In this document: positions 44,290-56,943 of the stretch, piece by piece
How positions within the stretch are numbered: the first letter of the stretch is position 1
Layout of the letters: each line of letters opens with the position of its first letter
DNA from: Diphasiastrum complanatum
Taxonomy: Eukaryota; Streptophyta; Lycopodiopsida; Lycopodiales; Lycopodiaceae
DNA length: 64,000 bases
NCBI GenBank assembly: GCA_029204225.1
Contig: CM055100.1
Coordinates: 22,254,248 to 22,318,247, forward strand
Reading direction: 5' to 3'
Notes under the pieces: model-generated
The model's database searches: none
Told to the model about the DNA's origin: nothing
The model's input: the letters and a program-made list of their open reading frames with translations, nothing else
Translations under genes and position numbers: made by a program

Positions 44290-45415
44290 GTCAATGACGG
44301 GTGAACCAAGTGGTTGACTGGTTAACCATGTGGATGACTGGTTAACCAAGTGGCTAAGATGTGGATGGAGAGAAGTTCTACATCAAATTGGAATTGGAAC
44401 GCACTTGGAGTCACATCTTGGATGGAGTGCTGTGTTTTCAAGGGAATTGGGTTTGGATTTACTAATTCTTGTTGAAAGCATGCTTTTCAAACTTGGTGGT
44501 AGAGTGCTCTTCTCCTTGTTTGATTTTTTTAGAGCTGTTGTGGATTAGTGAGGAATTCATTCTTATTTTCTAAAGCCTTGAGAAAATTTCCGTTTGAAGT
44601 AGAATGATCTGCTTGGTTAGATCTTCTTTCTTGTTCAAATCTGTTTTTTTTAAGATGAATGATTTGCATGAGTCCATAATGGTCTGGACAGTTTGTTTCA
44701 GATTGGGCAGCAAGAGGTTTATTGATAAATTGACTATGAATCGATTTATTTTGCTTAAATAAACCGGTTGCTACTGGGAATCTTACATTTTTTGGTTTGC
44801 ATGAGAGGAATTAAGGTCTTATATGACCTATCCTCTTGTATTTTATGCAAACTGAAAACTGAAACCATATAATGGATTTGTAAATTGTAGATTCTTTAGA
44901 AAAGCAGATTTGGAATAGAGAAATTGTTGCAGGGATAAACCCTGTGAAACCTTCCTTGCGTAGATGCCTGTCAATGACTGTTTTTGTTTTGCTTGGAAAC
45001 AAAATGTGTTTCCCAGTGATGCCCGCAGGTAGAGTTCTAGGTGATGAACCTGCAAACAGAATCTTTGTAGATGTGTGAATAGCCTGGGTTGAGGTTCAGA
45101 CCCGATGTGAACCCTTTTTGAACCTCTGCTTGCTGTTGTCTACGACTCGGAACAGCCATCTGGGAGTAAGAGAAGCGCTAGTCCAGAATGAGAATCCTCC
45201 GGATTCTGTTCAGACCATCTGTGAATGCTTCTAGCCTTTCTGTGAATCCTCAGATCTTGGATTGAGAGTGATTTGGGGCTGTTGAAAGACTTCAAACTCT
45301 CCATTCGTACTGGATTGCGCTGTCTAACCTGGTAATTTGATTTTGTGAAATCAATGACTGGTTGTGGTGCTTGAGGTGTGTTTGAATGCGAGATGCTGTG
45401 AAGTCGCTGCCTGCA

Positions 45416-45418
<3 letters not shown>

Positions 45419-45456
<38 letters not shown>
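45419..45456 (+). repeat. CT microsatellite
   Basis: (CT)n of about 38 bp in the interior of family-Y copy 2. Confidence 0.9.
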
Positions 45457-45458
<2 letters not shown>

Positions 45459-47084
45459 CCTCGCGATGGTGTCGCGACGGTGGCGGCTGGTGCAGAGAAC
45501 TAAATCCCTTTCCTTCAAGAAACCTGTTAGGGTTTTCTAGTGAAATGTGAGACCTTTGTGGGGTCTAGGCTTTTGCTCGTGCATGTTTTTTAAAAAGTAG
45601 AGTTGATTTTGTTGCATGGGGTAGGACGACAATTGGTTGAATTGCATGAACGTTTGTATCGATGCTTTTGCATGCCGGTTGATTGAGGTTTTCTATGGGC
45701 TTGACATCTGGTAACTTGAAAGTTGATTCCAAATAGGTTGCAAAATCGACTCGGTGAATTAAGTTACTAGCACCTAGCAAGAGGAATTTCGGTTTCGTGG
45801 TGCTTGGTTGTCAATGCTAGAACCTTGGTTTTTGGATATTGTTTCCTAGTCTTGGCAGGAGGAATTTTTTTTTTCTTCTTCTCCATGGGCAATATGCATG
45901 CTTTAGGCCTTAACAACTTGACAGTCAACTATAAGCCTAGTTTTTGAGAACTTAATATTGTTGTTTTCATGTCAAGCTGTATCAATCGATTTGAATTTTT
46001 CTAAATCGATCTTGACAAAACGATGGTAGTGGTACTGTTCTCAGGCAAGTACCCAGTTAGTGGGAATTTTGGGTCCATGTACTGTGCTTTTTATCGGTTT
46101 AACTTTGGAATAAAAATATTCCCAGTAAATTAAGTTAATCGGTAATTTGTATGGTTCTTCCTTTTTGACTTCGATGCTACACCGATAGGTTATCCTAAAA
46201 TATTTGGATCTTTAGGATTGTGGAAACTAAAGCTTTTCAGATACTTGTTAAAGTGAATAAATGGAATAAGATCGTAATTTTTGGGAGGTAGTTCTATATT
46301 TGATTAAAAAAACAAGTGTATCGAATATCGTAGAATACCCGGAACCAAATTTCATTGATTTTCTATTGATTCAGACAACTTTAACGAAGTAATGAAAATA
46401 AACCGGTGTGGTAAAAAAGGAAGTAGCCTAGCATTTACTTGTGTCAATGGAATTTTCGGGAACCTTTGCTAAAAGAATTTTCGGGTGATCGAAAAATCTA
46501 AGGGAGGAAGAAAATGAGGCACCTGAGTAGGTAAATGCGATAGTGTTGTGTAATTTGGGTTGGTTAAGAATCCATGTTTGGAAATTGCATAGCACCGGTT
46601 TTTTGAATTCATTGAGTTGAATTTATTTTGAATATCTATAGGACCATGAGTTGACCCTATTTTGTTATGGAAAATTGTGGCATGGAACGAGAATAACACT
46701 TGGTTCACATTTGTACTGGACCTTATTCCTAAGAGTTGTAACTCTCAGATGGTAGGAATTCGGGATGGATAGTACCAGCCAGATGGGTTGTTTATGTGAC
46801 GGTAAAGCCATGTGCAAATTCTTGTCAAATCACAAATTTGAATTGGATTATTGCGATCCATTAAGAACAAATTTGGGGGTACTCCGGTATTTGGTGAAAT
46901 AGATATGTGCATATCTGGTATTGGAAATCCAGATGGAGTTTTGAGATCTCTGGATTATCGGATAATGCAGTTATTGATCTTCTTGAAGGAACTGAATTCC
47001 TTGTACCATTTTAAATATAGATACTGGATATCTATGAGTATACTTCAGCTATATTGAATTTTTTCTTTTGGTTTTGAAGAATAA

Positions 47085-47200
47085 GCTTAGGTCATTTCGA
47101 TTGTATATGAACGAGGTCTCTCGTCCATACTGGGGTCAATGCCTAGTGGTATTCTTAGATAATATTGTCAGCTATTGTGGAAACTTAAGGAAATGGAGAA
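47085..47200 (+). pseudogene. RT relic of family-Y copy 2
   Basis: Reads LYMNEVSRPYWGQCLVVFLD, then NIVSY, the equivalent of 4250-4340 in copy 1. The second catalytic Asp is Asn, and frames are broken on both sides. Confidence 0.65.
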
Positions 47201-49984
47201 TTCAATAGTTGGAGGTATCTTTCTAGAAAATGTTTGAAGATTGGGCCCTATATTGGATATAGGATGGTCAGATAGTCTTTTTGATTTTCTAAAAGTCGGA
47301 TCTAAAAGCAAAGGACTTTCTTGGAGAGAAAACTGATGGTATGGGACATCAATGATTTCAAAGAGAAAATTCTTGTGTGAGAATGATCTGTAGGCCAGTG
47401 GTTAGTATTTACAATTATAGTTATGCTAACAGTTGAAACCATTGGTAAAGCCTATTTAGGGTATTTGGAGAGGTTATGAGATATAGATCTAGATCCCTCA
47501 ATGGTATCTCATAAATTCCAAATTGGAAACCCTTAAAAGCTATTTCTCTATTAATTTTAAACCTCTACTTTTTAGAAGTTTCTTATATACTAGACAATTG
47601 GATTGAGATTCGTATAATTCCTTCCAATGTAGAACTAGGTTCTGAAGGACTGTTCAAGTTATATGAATTTATACTTCCATTTCAGGTTTGTGAATATAGC
47701 TCAGAATCAATTGATGTTTTCAATTGACTAAATGGAATTTAGACTTCCTGAGCCCAAATTATTATCTCTATTTGAGAGTTAATTATTGAGAGTAATATTT
47801 CTATCACTTGGGATAAGATATTTAATGATTTTAAGAAAAAAGTCCGGTTTGTAATAGTATTGGATACTCATTACTGACTTTTTCAAATATTTGATATCTT
47901 ATACGTTGTCTCCTAGGAGCTTTTTAATTGAAATTTTGGAATTTCTTTTAAAAGGGGGAGAAGAAAATGATAGGAATCAGACTTTTATGGGATCAACCAG
48001 TTGCATAGAATCTAGTTTGTGTGCAATGGGGGAACTATCCAGTGGAATAGAGAAAATCTCTAGTGATTATTTTGAATAATCTGGAACTAGAGGAGATTTG
48101 GGGGTTTTTGAGCTGTGAGATATTCATGAATATGGGAAGTAGTGGTAAAGATTAAATTAGGTTCACTGATTGGCTACCAAATATCATTTAGTTATGGATT
48201 GGATCACTGGAATAAAGCTTTAATCTAAACCTTTTGTCCAAAGATGTATGTATAAGTCAGCCTAATCTTAGTTGGTGCACTAAGATCTGAAGTAGGTTGA
48301 TTGGTTGAAGGAATTTTGTGGATAAAAGTACGATGGTTGGAAAACTTGTGATGTGGAATTATTCACTTTAGAGATTTCCCAAATATGTTATTTACTCATG
48401 AGAAATAGAAACTTCTGTAGCTGAGTTACAAGATTCTCAGTGAGATATGTGAGTAACATATGCGGATTTTGGAGGAATCTGCCAGATAGGACATATGTGT
48501 TTATGTACTGGGTCATAGTGAGATTATTCTCATATGTGCACGATTAATCTTGTGTGGATCTACTATGTATTCCTGGTTACTAAGGTTAATTGGTGCACTT
48601 AACCTAGTGGTTGAACATAGACATATGATCAAGTATTGTTTTTGACAATTACTTGCAGAGTTAACAGATCTGTTCTGATAGATCTATTGGTTAACTTAAA
48701 ATGATTTGGATAATGATCTAAATGTGGTGTTGTACATGTACAATTAAGAGCTGCACCTGGACATTTAAGATTTCTGAATCAAGAGCAATTAACTTGAGTA
48801 GTTGATTTACTCCTATGGAAGTTAATTGGTAAAACGGACAGTGTGAAGAGAATTCACCGGAAACTATTTGTTTTGTGTGTTTCTTGGAGGAGTATTTCTC
48901 AGTTGAGTAATAGACTTGGTTCATTAGTGATAGTATCCCAGTGAGCTCAATTGGATACCGGATCCTAATGGTGCCAAGAATGATAAACTGAATTTTGGGA
49001 ATTCAGTAGAACTTTGATATCTCTAGATGTTGTTCTAGGTGATTGTATAAAGTTTATCTTGTTAAAGACATGTGTTATAATGGTCTTTAATTACTTTGTT
49101 GATTGTAGAATTTGGAACTCATAATCTGATTAAGAATCGGTTTGGAAGAATACTCTTGGAATCCAGTGATTTTCTTTGTGGAATAGATTTCAGAATGATT
49201 CTTACATTTCCTTAATTGTATCTTCCAATGATTAAGTATGTTTTTGGAATCCTGTAAATTATGATTGACGAATCATAAGATTCTAAGTGTTTACGATTGA
49301 CGGATCATAAACTGATACTTAAAGATCATTTGAAGATTATAAGGAAATGTGAGGATTCTTAAGGTAATGAGTAATTCTTGTTCAATTGGGTGAGTCAAGG
49401 ATTTAGATCTATTATTTGAACTCTAAATTCCTTTACTCCAATGCATACTTGAGATTGTGTGGATCTCACAGACATTTTCATTAAGTAATTGCTTACTTAT
49501 GAGGAATTTGCTTACATTATAAAATGTAGTCTATAAGTGCTTGTGTGCAAAGTTCAGTCTATATCTCCAGATGTGTAGGAGACACATAAATCTATTAAGA
49601 TACGGATAATTGCTGATTTCTTGCATATGATGCTTGAAATGGGGCTGTTAACTCATTAGAGTAACTGTAGTACTCTGGTTTGAGTTATGATTGTCTGAGA
49701 CTTGATGGATCTCCTAGAGATTTTATAAGATTGAATTGTGGTATTTTAGAATATTTGGATATTCTAAGAATATTTGTACCAAGAAGCCTTATTTACTACA
49801 ATAAATTGACATGGAATTTCTTTAGCTTTTGGATTTGATTTCTGAAATAAAGTACACCCAATATTTTATGTAATTGGGATTACATGAAGGTGATGAGTAT
49901 TTATTTTGGATAAGATCTACCCATTTGGAGGATTTATAGCTTAGTATATCTTTTGGAATTTGAATTAGTATTCATGAGTAGAGG

Positions 49985-50110
49985 CATGCAATTAAAGAAT
50001 TGTTGCATCTCTGAGTACTTATTCAGATGGAAAGATCAGACTAAGAATAAAGGTTCATGGGTAAGATTTGAAAGCTTAAGGAATTGTTTTAGGTTTCCTT
50101 TTTCCCATTC
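49985..50110 (+). pseudogene. Chromodomain-like relic of family-Y copy 2
   Basis: QLKNCCISEYLFRWKDQTKN, then KGSWVRFESLRNCF, aligned with the family-X chromodomain SECLIRWKGRTEDDDSWERV. Here the RWK Trp is kept, unlike copy 1. Confidence 0.65.
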
Positions 50111-50141
50111 TGAAGACAGAACCTATTTAAGGGAGGAAGAA

Positions 50142-50630
50142 TGTTATGGCCATATTTGGTTAAGGACCTGGAATAGTCCTAATATGGTAGATCGGCCCTC
50201 CAGTATTTGAGTTTATTGATCACGCCTAGATTTAATTCCACGTCGAGGCCTGTTGGTGACTAGTAACCTTGAGAGGACCCAGACACTCTAATTGAGACAT
50301 ACGGAGTAGTGCATGTATATGTGACTGATATAGGCAGGAGTTATGCATGTAGAGCTGTAACCTATTTATAGTTGACCTGCATGGGGATTGCATGTGCTCA
50401 TGCATAGGATCCTACTCTCTATATATTGAGGTAGTGACTATTCCGTCGACGACTTGGTCTAGGTTACCTGATGAGCTCTTCTCCTCTTGCTGTCACATTG
50501 GCATGGCTTGGGGGCTAGATTCAGGAGGATTCTCCAGGAGGGATCTACGTTTGGTTGGGTGGTTTTGCTCCACACTCTCTCTTGTGTTTTCCTATCCTCA
50601 TCTTAGGGGTTTTCCCTAGTGGTCTTTACA
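50142..50630 (+). repeat. Family-Y LTR with primer site behind it
   Basis: 489 bp, TGTTATGGCC to GGTCTTTACA, preceded by a purine run as a 3' LTR should be. It is followed at once by a tRNA-iMet primer site, as a 5' LTR should be. Confidence 0.85.
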
Positions 50631-50631
50631 T

Positions 50632-50643
50632 TGGTATCAGAGC
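50632..50643 (+). other. Primer-binding site after the family-Y LTR
   Basis: TGGTATCAGAGC, exact. The sequence that follows (AGTGGGGGGAGG...) differs from the interior of copy 1. Confidence 0.85.
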
Positions 50644-51007
50644 CAGTGGGGGGAGGTACTTTTGACTGTGCTTGCTTGAGTGGGGGTGTTGCATGGTTGT
50701 GTTGTCAAGCGACGCACAGTTCACCTACCTGTCTGTGTGACTGCCTGCGTGCATTGGGGTCCTCAAGAATTGTCTCATAAGTTGTTTAGGTCATTGGTTC
50801 TTCCTGCTTATAAACGGTTGTTGCACATTGACTCCTATCCCCTGGTACCAAATTTGGGGATGAGGGGTCTGCGGGTGGCTAGGCGGTTGGGAGTGGGATC
50901 CCAACACGTGGCCTGCACGCATGCATGTCGCCAGTGGGCCCATAACCCATAGGTCTCAGTCACTTGGGAACGCACTTGGTGGTTCTTACAATACATTATC
51001 ACTTGGG
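50644..51007. other. Short non-coding segment between Y and X elements
   Basis: About 360 bp with no reliable gene. It ends in CACTTGGTGGTTCTTACA (50973-50990), a family-X LTR end in + orientation facing the inverted LTR end at 51008. Confidence 0.5.
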
Positions 51008-51494
51008 TGTAAGAACCACCAAGTGAAGATCTACAGGATTCCAATCACATGCAAACCAAAAGAACACTTGTAGAGCATGAACCACCCAACCAATATGGAG
51101 AGGCTACTCAATACCCTAACCAATCCACCCCCAAGCCACAGTGAAGAACACAAGAGAGGAGAGGAAGAACTGGCTCAAGAATCACAATTCACAATAGGAG
51201 GATGGGCGAGTTTCCACTAGACCTATTCTTCTCAAGAGAGAGAGAATATTCTCTTTAGGATTCCCATGCAACCTAAACTGAGCTATTGATCTCCTATTCT
51301 TGATTAAAGCAGTCTTTACCATGCATGTGCTCCTATGTCCAATTATAGGTCTGGGCCCTCATATGATTATTAACTATTTAATACGACCACGTCCGGAATG
51401 ACGTAGCATAACTAGTAACCACATACAACTGGAGTGACCGGCTATCCACGTCAGGAATATTTCCGATTCCCTTGTACAGGACATGGACATAACA
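51008..51494 (-). repeat. 3' LTR of E1
   Basis: 487 bp. Minus strand TGTTATGTCCATGTCCTG to GGTTCTTACA, after a purine run (AAGGGAGAAAGAA). Confidence 0.88.
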
Positions 51495-51522
51495 TTCTTT
51501 CTCCCTTAAACCATTTCTATCT

Positions 51523-52840
51523 CTAGAAATGAAAACTAGGGAAATTCTTCTTTATGCTTTCGACACTTTCCCATGAATCATCATCCTCAGTCCGTCCCTT
51601 CCACCTGATCAAGCACTCAGAGACAGAACGATTTCTCAATTGTTTATCTCTGGTTCTGAGTACCTTTTCAGGTTCCAAAGGAACACTAAGCGATGAGTCC
51701 TCCAAATGGGTAAGATCTTCTTCTGAACCAACTACTTCACCTGCATGCAAACTTAAGTTCAACCGGCTTACATGAAACACTGGGTGAGCTATAGTCTTGT
51801 TCTGAAAATCTAATTTGTAAGCTAAAGAACCAATTTTCTTTATAATCCAAAACGGTCCACAATATCTTGTAGACAATTTATAATGCTTCTTTGTACTCAT
51901 AGTCTTAGAATCCTTAGGTATTCTAAGATATACCCAGTCATCAACTTTAAAATCTCTGGGAGACCTCTTAAGATCAGCATAGTGCTTAGCTCTATCCTGG
52001 ACACTCTGGATACAATCATGAGCCACTTGCAACATTTCACTCATATCATGCAAGAAATATGCAACTTTCTGGATCTTAACAGACTTTGTCTCCACATTTA
52101 CCGGAGATCTAGGTTGAAAACCGTACATCAGCATAAATGGACTATAACCAGTAGCAGAATGTTTTTTACTATTGTAAGCAAACTCAATCAAAGGAATGTA
52201 ATCCTCCCACTGAGATTGCCTGTGAGACACATAAGTTCTCAACATGTCCTCCATAGTCTGATTAGTTCTCTCAGTCTGGCCATCTGATTCAGGATGATCA
52301 GAAGAACTAAAACTAAACGAGGTTTCAAGCCTATGGAATACAGCTGACCAAAACTGACCCATAAACTTAGGATCTCTATCACTAACTATATCACTTGGCA
52401 GTCCATAAAGCCTAAATAATCTTTTTACAAAGATCTGGGCTAAATCCAAAGCCTTAGTAGTTGACTTGACTGGTATAAAAGTACCTAATTTTGTCAACTT
52501 GTCCACCCCAACCCAAATAGAATCATTTTGGCATTGGGTCCTTGGAAGTCCAACCACAAAATCCATAGATATACTTTCCCATCATTTTTGAGGGATATCT
52601 AGGGGATGTAGCAACCATCCAGTCTATAAGCGTTCAGCTTTGGCTAATTGGCAAGGTCTACACTTACCACATAAGACTCAACAAATGGCTTAAGTTTCGG
52701 CCAATGAAACTCTCTTCTGACCAAGTCTAAAGTCTTGTGTATACCCGGATGACTTGCACAGGGAACGCTCATAAAGAATTTTCTTCTATAATTCATCATC
52801 TGATGGTACACAAAATTTTCCATTCTGAAATAGTAACCCA
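51523..52840 (-). pseudogene. E1 integrase and chromodomain
   Basis: 52841-52644 carries the zinc finger region (VPCASHPGIHKTLDLVRREF, HWPKLKPFVESYVV). After a frameshift near 52620, an open 347-codon stretch from 52566 holds MDFVVGLPRTQCQNDS (first Asp), GLPSDIVSDRDPKFMGQFWS (second Asp), HPESDGQTERTNQTMEDML (Glu), RYCGPFWIIKKIGSLAYKLD (GPY/F), and the chromodomain RNRSVSECLIRWKGRTEDDD, SWESVESIKKNFPSFHF. All three catalytic acids are kept. This is the best-preserved integrase core in the window; the frameshift in the zinc finger and the missing RT make the element dead. Confidence 0.9.
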
Positions 52841-53002
52841 CCTCGGATAGAGAACTGTTCCACTATCTTCTTATCTTTCTTGGGAACCTAAGACCCCTGT
52901 GAGTAAATCTCTATTCCATTCTCATTTTTTCCCGTCTCCACCATCTTCTACATGGAACCAAAATGAGAATCTGATTCACATTTTCTTCTCAGTGAAAGAT
53001 AT

Positions 53003-53249
53003 TGTATTGGGTTTCTTTCCTTGCCTAACCTGAATCCAAGATCTAGTCAATCTAGCATCAAAGAGACGGAGTTAGTTGTCACGCGGAGGTTCGTTCCCAT
53101 GAGAGCGATAGTATAGTTCAGATTTCAACATGAATGGAGGATTTAACACTAACATCCATTAACATTGAGCATTAACACTACATCCATTAATCCTAAATCC
53201 ACAACAATGATAGAAACTTATTCTTCTCTCTCTCTCCTTTTCTCTCTAC
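53003..53249 (-). repeat. Tat-like LTR fragment inside E1 pol
   Basis: Matches 35787-36052, the inner end of the Tat-like LTR, with the same chromovirus junction on the left (AAAGATAT|TGTA). On the right it joins E1 RT after the DDLVDRLG codons. It replaces the RT core and RNase H. Confidence 0.8.
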
Positions 53250-54564
53250 CTAATCGATCTACTAGATCATCCATACGAGGCAAAGGATATTTATATTTAA
53301 TAGTTATTTTATTCAACCCTTTGTAGTCCACACACATCCTGAAGCCTCCATCTTTCTTCGCTTTCAGAAGAACAGGAGCGTCCCAAGGTGACTTACTTGG
53401 CTGAACATGACCCATCTTCAGGTAATTTTCAATTTGCTTAGTAATCTCTACCACTTCTTTCTGAGAAAACCTATAAGGTTGTCTAGAGGTAGGGTGAATA
53501 CCTGGAATTAACTCAATCTTATGGTCTACCGATCTGGACGGAGGCAATCCATGAGGTAATTCTTCTGGAAATACATCTTTGAATTCAGACAGTAATTTAT
53601 TCTTCTCAATTTGCTGCTGATCTAAGTCTACCGAGTTAAAAGTTTTTGACAATTCACAACTACTTAGATACATTTCAGAGAAATCCAAAATTGGCTTAGC
53701 AAATAAAGAATAAGCTTCATACTGTGAATCCAAAATTTCCATTACATTAGCAAATGAACTCATCCTAGATGGATGTACAAAATTGTCTCCAAACAATGTA
53801 ACTATTTCTTTACCCTCCTGAAAAGAGAGAACATGCTTCTCAAAATCTATTTCAGGATGCTTATTAAATAACCACTTGTATCCTAGAATAATATCCGTAT
53901 GTGCTAAATCTAAAACATGGAAATCAATTAACTCTCTATAGTCTTGGATCCAAACATGGAGTCTTGGAACTTTCACATCCCACATCTCCAACTCCGCTCC
54001 TGAAGCTAGATATACATGATATCTATGGTTATTGGCTTCAGTTTTGAGTCCGAGTCTCTGCACAAGACCAGAGGTAATGAAATTATGAGTAGATCCATTG
54101 TCCACTAAAATACTAACTTCATGTCCATTAACAGTGCCATTCAAACAAAATAAATCATTTGGCAAGAATGAAGTAGTACTGAAAGAACAATCACACTCAC
54201 ACTTAATTTTATTAATTTCCAGCTTAAGATTCTCTTTACCTGGCATCACAATCACTTGAGCAGCGCCTTTTTTTCGTTCTGGGCAGAATGTCATAACGTG
54301 TCCAAGCTGATCACAATGGAAACAAACATTGGTCCTTCTAGCCTTTTTCTGGGACAACTTTTTCTTTTGTCTAAATTCAGATGCAGCTTGATCCAGTTCG
54401 TCGAAATATTTGTTATTCTTATTTCCACGAACTCTTTTCTTCTCTTTTTTTTGGCTGGGTCCGGATGATCTAGATGGATTAGCCTGTAACTGCTTCCTAG
54501 ATGCCACCAGTGTGGAGTCATACGGTTTTGTGACACGAACTACATCATCACAAGTTTGAAGCAC
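53250..54564 (-). pseudogene. E1 gag C-terminus, protease and RT start
   Basis: One open frame to 53218. [19 protein letters not shown] (gag), [14 protein letters not shown] knuckle, [17 protein letters not shown], then protease [20 protein letters not shown], where the usual D-S-G is D-N-G. Later [39 protein letters not shown], and RT start [48 protein letters not shown]. It then runs into the foreign LTR piece and stops. FLDD-containing RT and RNase H are absent. No stop or frameshift lies in about 440 codons, so decay is recent apart from the replacement. Confidence 0.9.
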
Positions 54565-55159
54565 ATTACGCTTACACTCATTCTGATAATCTGCAGGCAG
54601 ACCTAGGATAAATTGCCACAGTGCCAGTTTTGCATCGAATGAGGGGACTTTATTTCACAAATCCATAAAATCTTGTAGGTACGAGTCCAAACTCCGAGTA
54701 CCCATTTTGCAATTCACAAATCTTTGGTAAAAATGCTAGTCATCCACAACCACAAATGACTTTCTGAACCTCCATAAACTCGTCCCATTTGGTAGGTTTA
54801 GGTTGTAAATCACGCCACCACGACGTAGCTTTACCACGGAAGAACAGAATAACACTCTCTATCTTTTTCTCCTCAGGGATTCCGTGTAGATTAAAATAAC
54901 AGGCCCACTTGGTTAACCAGTCATCCACAATTGCAGGCTTCTTCTCTTTCTTCTCCCCCGAAAATGGTTCAGGCTGAAAGCCCAAATTCGGAACAGACAA
55001 AGCTCTCACTTGATTTAACAGTACTTCCATTTGTTGATCACGTAAAGTGTTCCTGTTGTTTATCTCATTAAGCGATTGGCTTAATGATTGACAAATTTGC
55101 AGATAGGTAGGCATTGGCACCTGACCATCGAGAGCTGCATTTGCATTATCGTCTGCCAT
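54565..55159 (-). pseudogene. E1 gag N-terminus
   Basis: ATG at 55159: MADDNANAALDGQVPMPTYL, QICQSLSQSLNEINNRNTLR, EPFSGEKKEKKPAIVDDWLT, CYFNLHGIPEEKKIESVILF, FRGKATSWWRDLQPKPTKWD. This is the gypsy retrotransposon gag domain. The frame breaks near 54740; gag homology goes on in other frames (FVNCKMGTRSLDSYL-like, about 54720-54660) to join the C-terminal part at 54564. Gag builds the particle and packages RNA. Confidence 0.85.
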
Positions 55160-56930
55160 ATTGATTTCTTGACATGCAAAATTTGCTTAAATTAGTCCAG
55201 ATCCGATCATCAACCAATAAGTGAAACGTTCAAAACCTTCATAATTGGCTGATATCATTCAGCAAGGTCTTTCACTCGTTTGAGCAAACTTTTACAAAAT
55301 CAATATCAAGCAACAACAAGTTTTTATGACCAACCACTAACTTTATGAAAAATTAAGATTTTTGAAATCCGTTTGAAATGGACCAACTGTGAAAATCGAT
55401 TAATCAGATCGATTTTGCAAAAACACAGCCACTGTCTCAAATCGATACCATTTCAAAAGATCCTGCATGGAACTAACTCGACATGCACTGACTTTTCCAA
55501 AAAAGTAAAAAATTTCTGTAAATAGCCTAGTAGCTAGGAAATCTGCTTTTTGATCTAGAATTGTCAAAAATAGTCACAACGCAAGAATTCTACTGATCAA
55601 AATCACTGGTCACGCATGCAACATGCATTTAAGCATACATACATGTCCATCCATACATTTCCATCAACTGGAAAGCACTATACTGATTTACAAGCATGCA
55701 TGCATCAGAACAATTCCGAAATTTTGCAAATTTTAGTTCAAAAATTGCCAAACTTTAGACGGCCATAATTTTTTCTACAGGACACCAAATTGGTCGTTGT
55801 AAAGCACAGTACGGAGGGACAGTGGGTCTACAAGGCAGTTGCCATGTCACCCTGCACCCCTGGCTTCACATGTGCAAACAGGTAGGAGGGCGCACTTTTG
55901 TGGAGAGGTATCATCGAAAAACACATCCCAGGCCAAAAAGTTTTGGATCAGAGGTTACAAGCACTCTACTAAGGTTCATTAGAAAGGCATAGAAGCTTCT
56001 AACAGGTCCAGCAAGCAATCATAAGCTCATATCATGCAAAAAATGCATTTTTGGCCTCCTTCAACAAGAAAAACTACAATATGTTGGTGTCTAATGCACA
56101 TCTATCCAAATTGGATGCATGATGGCTCAAATCATAGGCAATCCAACGTATCTTTCCGCTTGTAACAAGAAACAACAGGTTCAGACCCCCAATTGAGAGG
56201 TATTCATGCTCAAAAATCATCAAATTACACTATTTTTGAATGTTTTGAGCCCCCTAATGGTGTCTAATCCCTAAAAAACTTCATGACAGCTCAGGTAAAG
56301 CTTCATTACATCTCTGAAAACTTCCATACCAATTTTTGGCTGAGAATTTTGAGATCTACCCCAAAATTAGTCCAAAAAACATCAAAAAACCATGATTTTT
56401 GACCAATTTTGACCCAAATTCATGGGGAAAATCCACAAATTCGTGCCTTCAAATCCAAATCCCTGTAAATCCATTGCATGCAAGCACTAAAAGTTCTGAT
56501 TCAAGTCAAACATGGTTTCCATAGCCCATTTATGGTCCAAAAACCCCAATTTTTGGTCCAAAATCACTATCTAATCAACCTTTTGACTTTTCAACCAACA
56601 TGCAATCATTAAATTCTGTAATTAATGACTGTAAAACAGCAAGTACAATCTGGAAAACGTACTACACCAGATCCTATAATCATTTCCTTGCAAAATCCAT
56701 CAATTGTAGGTGAAAAATTCACTAAATTCATCAAAAATTCAATGATTTCCTTCAAAATTCATGGAACAAATCCACAATTATGATCTTTAGGCTGAAAGTA
56801 CTCCAAGGATCTGAGAATCCACCTACTTGAAATTGAATTCCAACACCTGGAAGAAGAAGCAATGAGCTACACCAAAAGAACTACAAAATCCAAGATCCTC
56901 AAGCTCCACCTCGTGGTAGATGTGATCCAA
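55160..56930 (-). other. E1 untranslated leader, 1.8 kb
   Basis: Long AT-rich leader between primer site and gag start, with no reading frame of note. Part resembles the leader of the intronic element (16440-16540). Confidence 0.65.
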
Positions 56931-56942
56931 GCTCTGATACCA
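56931..56942 (-). other. Primer-binding site of E1 (tRNA-iMet)
   Basis: Minus strand TGGTATCAGAGC, one base inside the LTR end. Confidence 0.9.
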
Positions 56943-56943
56943 C

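Larger units (their letters stand above)
44290..50630 (+). mobile_element. Family-Y gypsy element, copy 2 (5' LTR missing)
   Basis: From about 44355 the sequence follows the interior of copy 1 (798-7006) to the 3' LTR at 50142-50630. Shared blocks lie around 45640-45800, 46440-47200 and 47300-48100. It has no long frame and shares non-coding text and stops with copy 1. Its 5' LTR and primer site are absent; the E3 LTR stands in their place. Confidence 0.8.
51008..56942 (-). mobile_element. Family-X gypsy element E1
   Basis: Minus-strand chromovirus: primer site (56931-56942), 1.8 kb leader, gag, protease, RT start, a foreign 247-bp LTR piece in place of the RT core and RNase H, integrase, chromodomain and 3' LTR (51008-51494). 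Its 5' LTR is the rearranged block 56944-57648, shared with E2. Confidence 0.85.
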
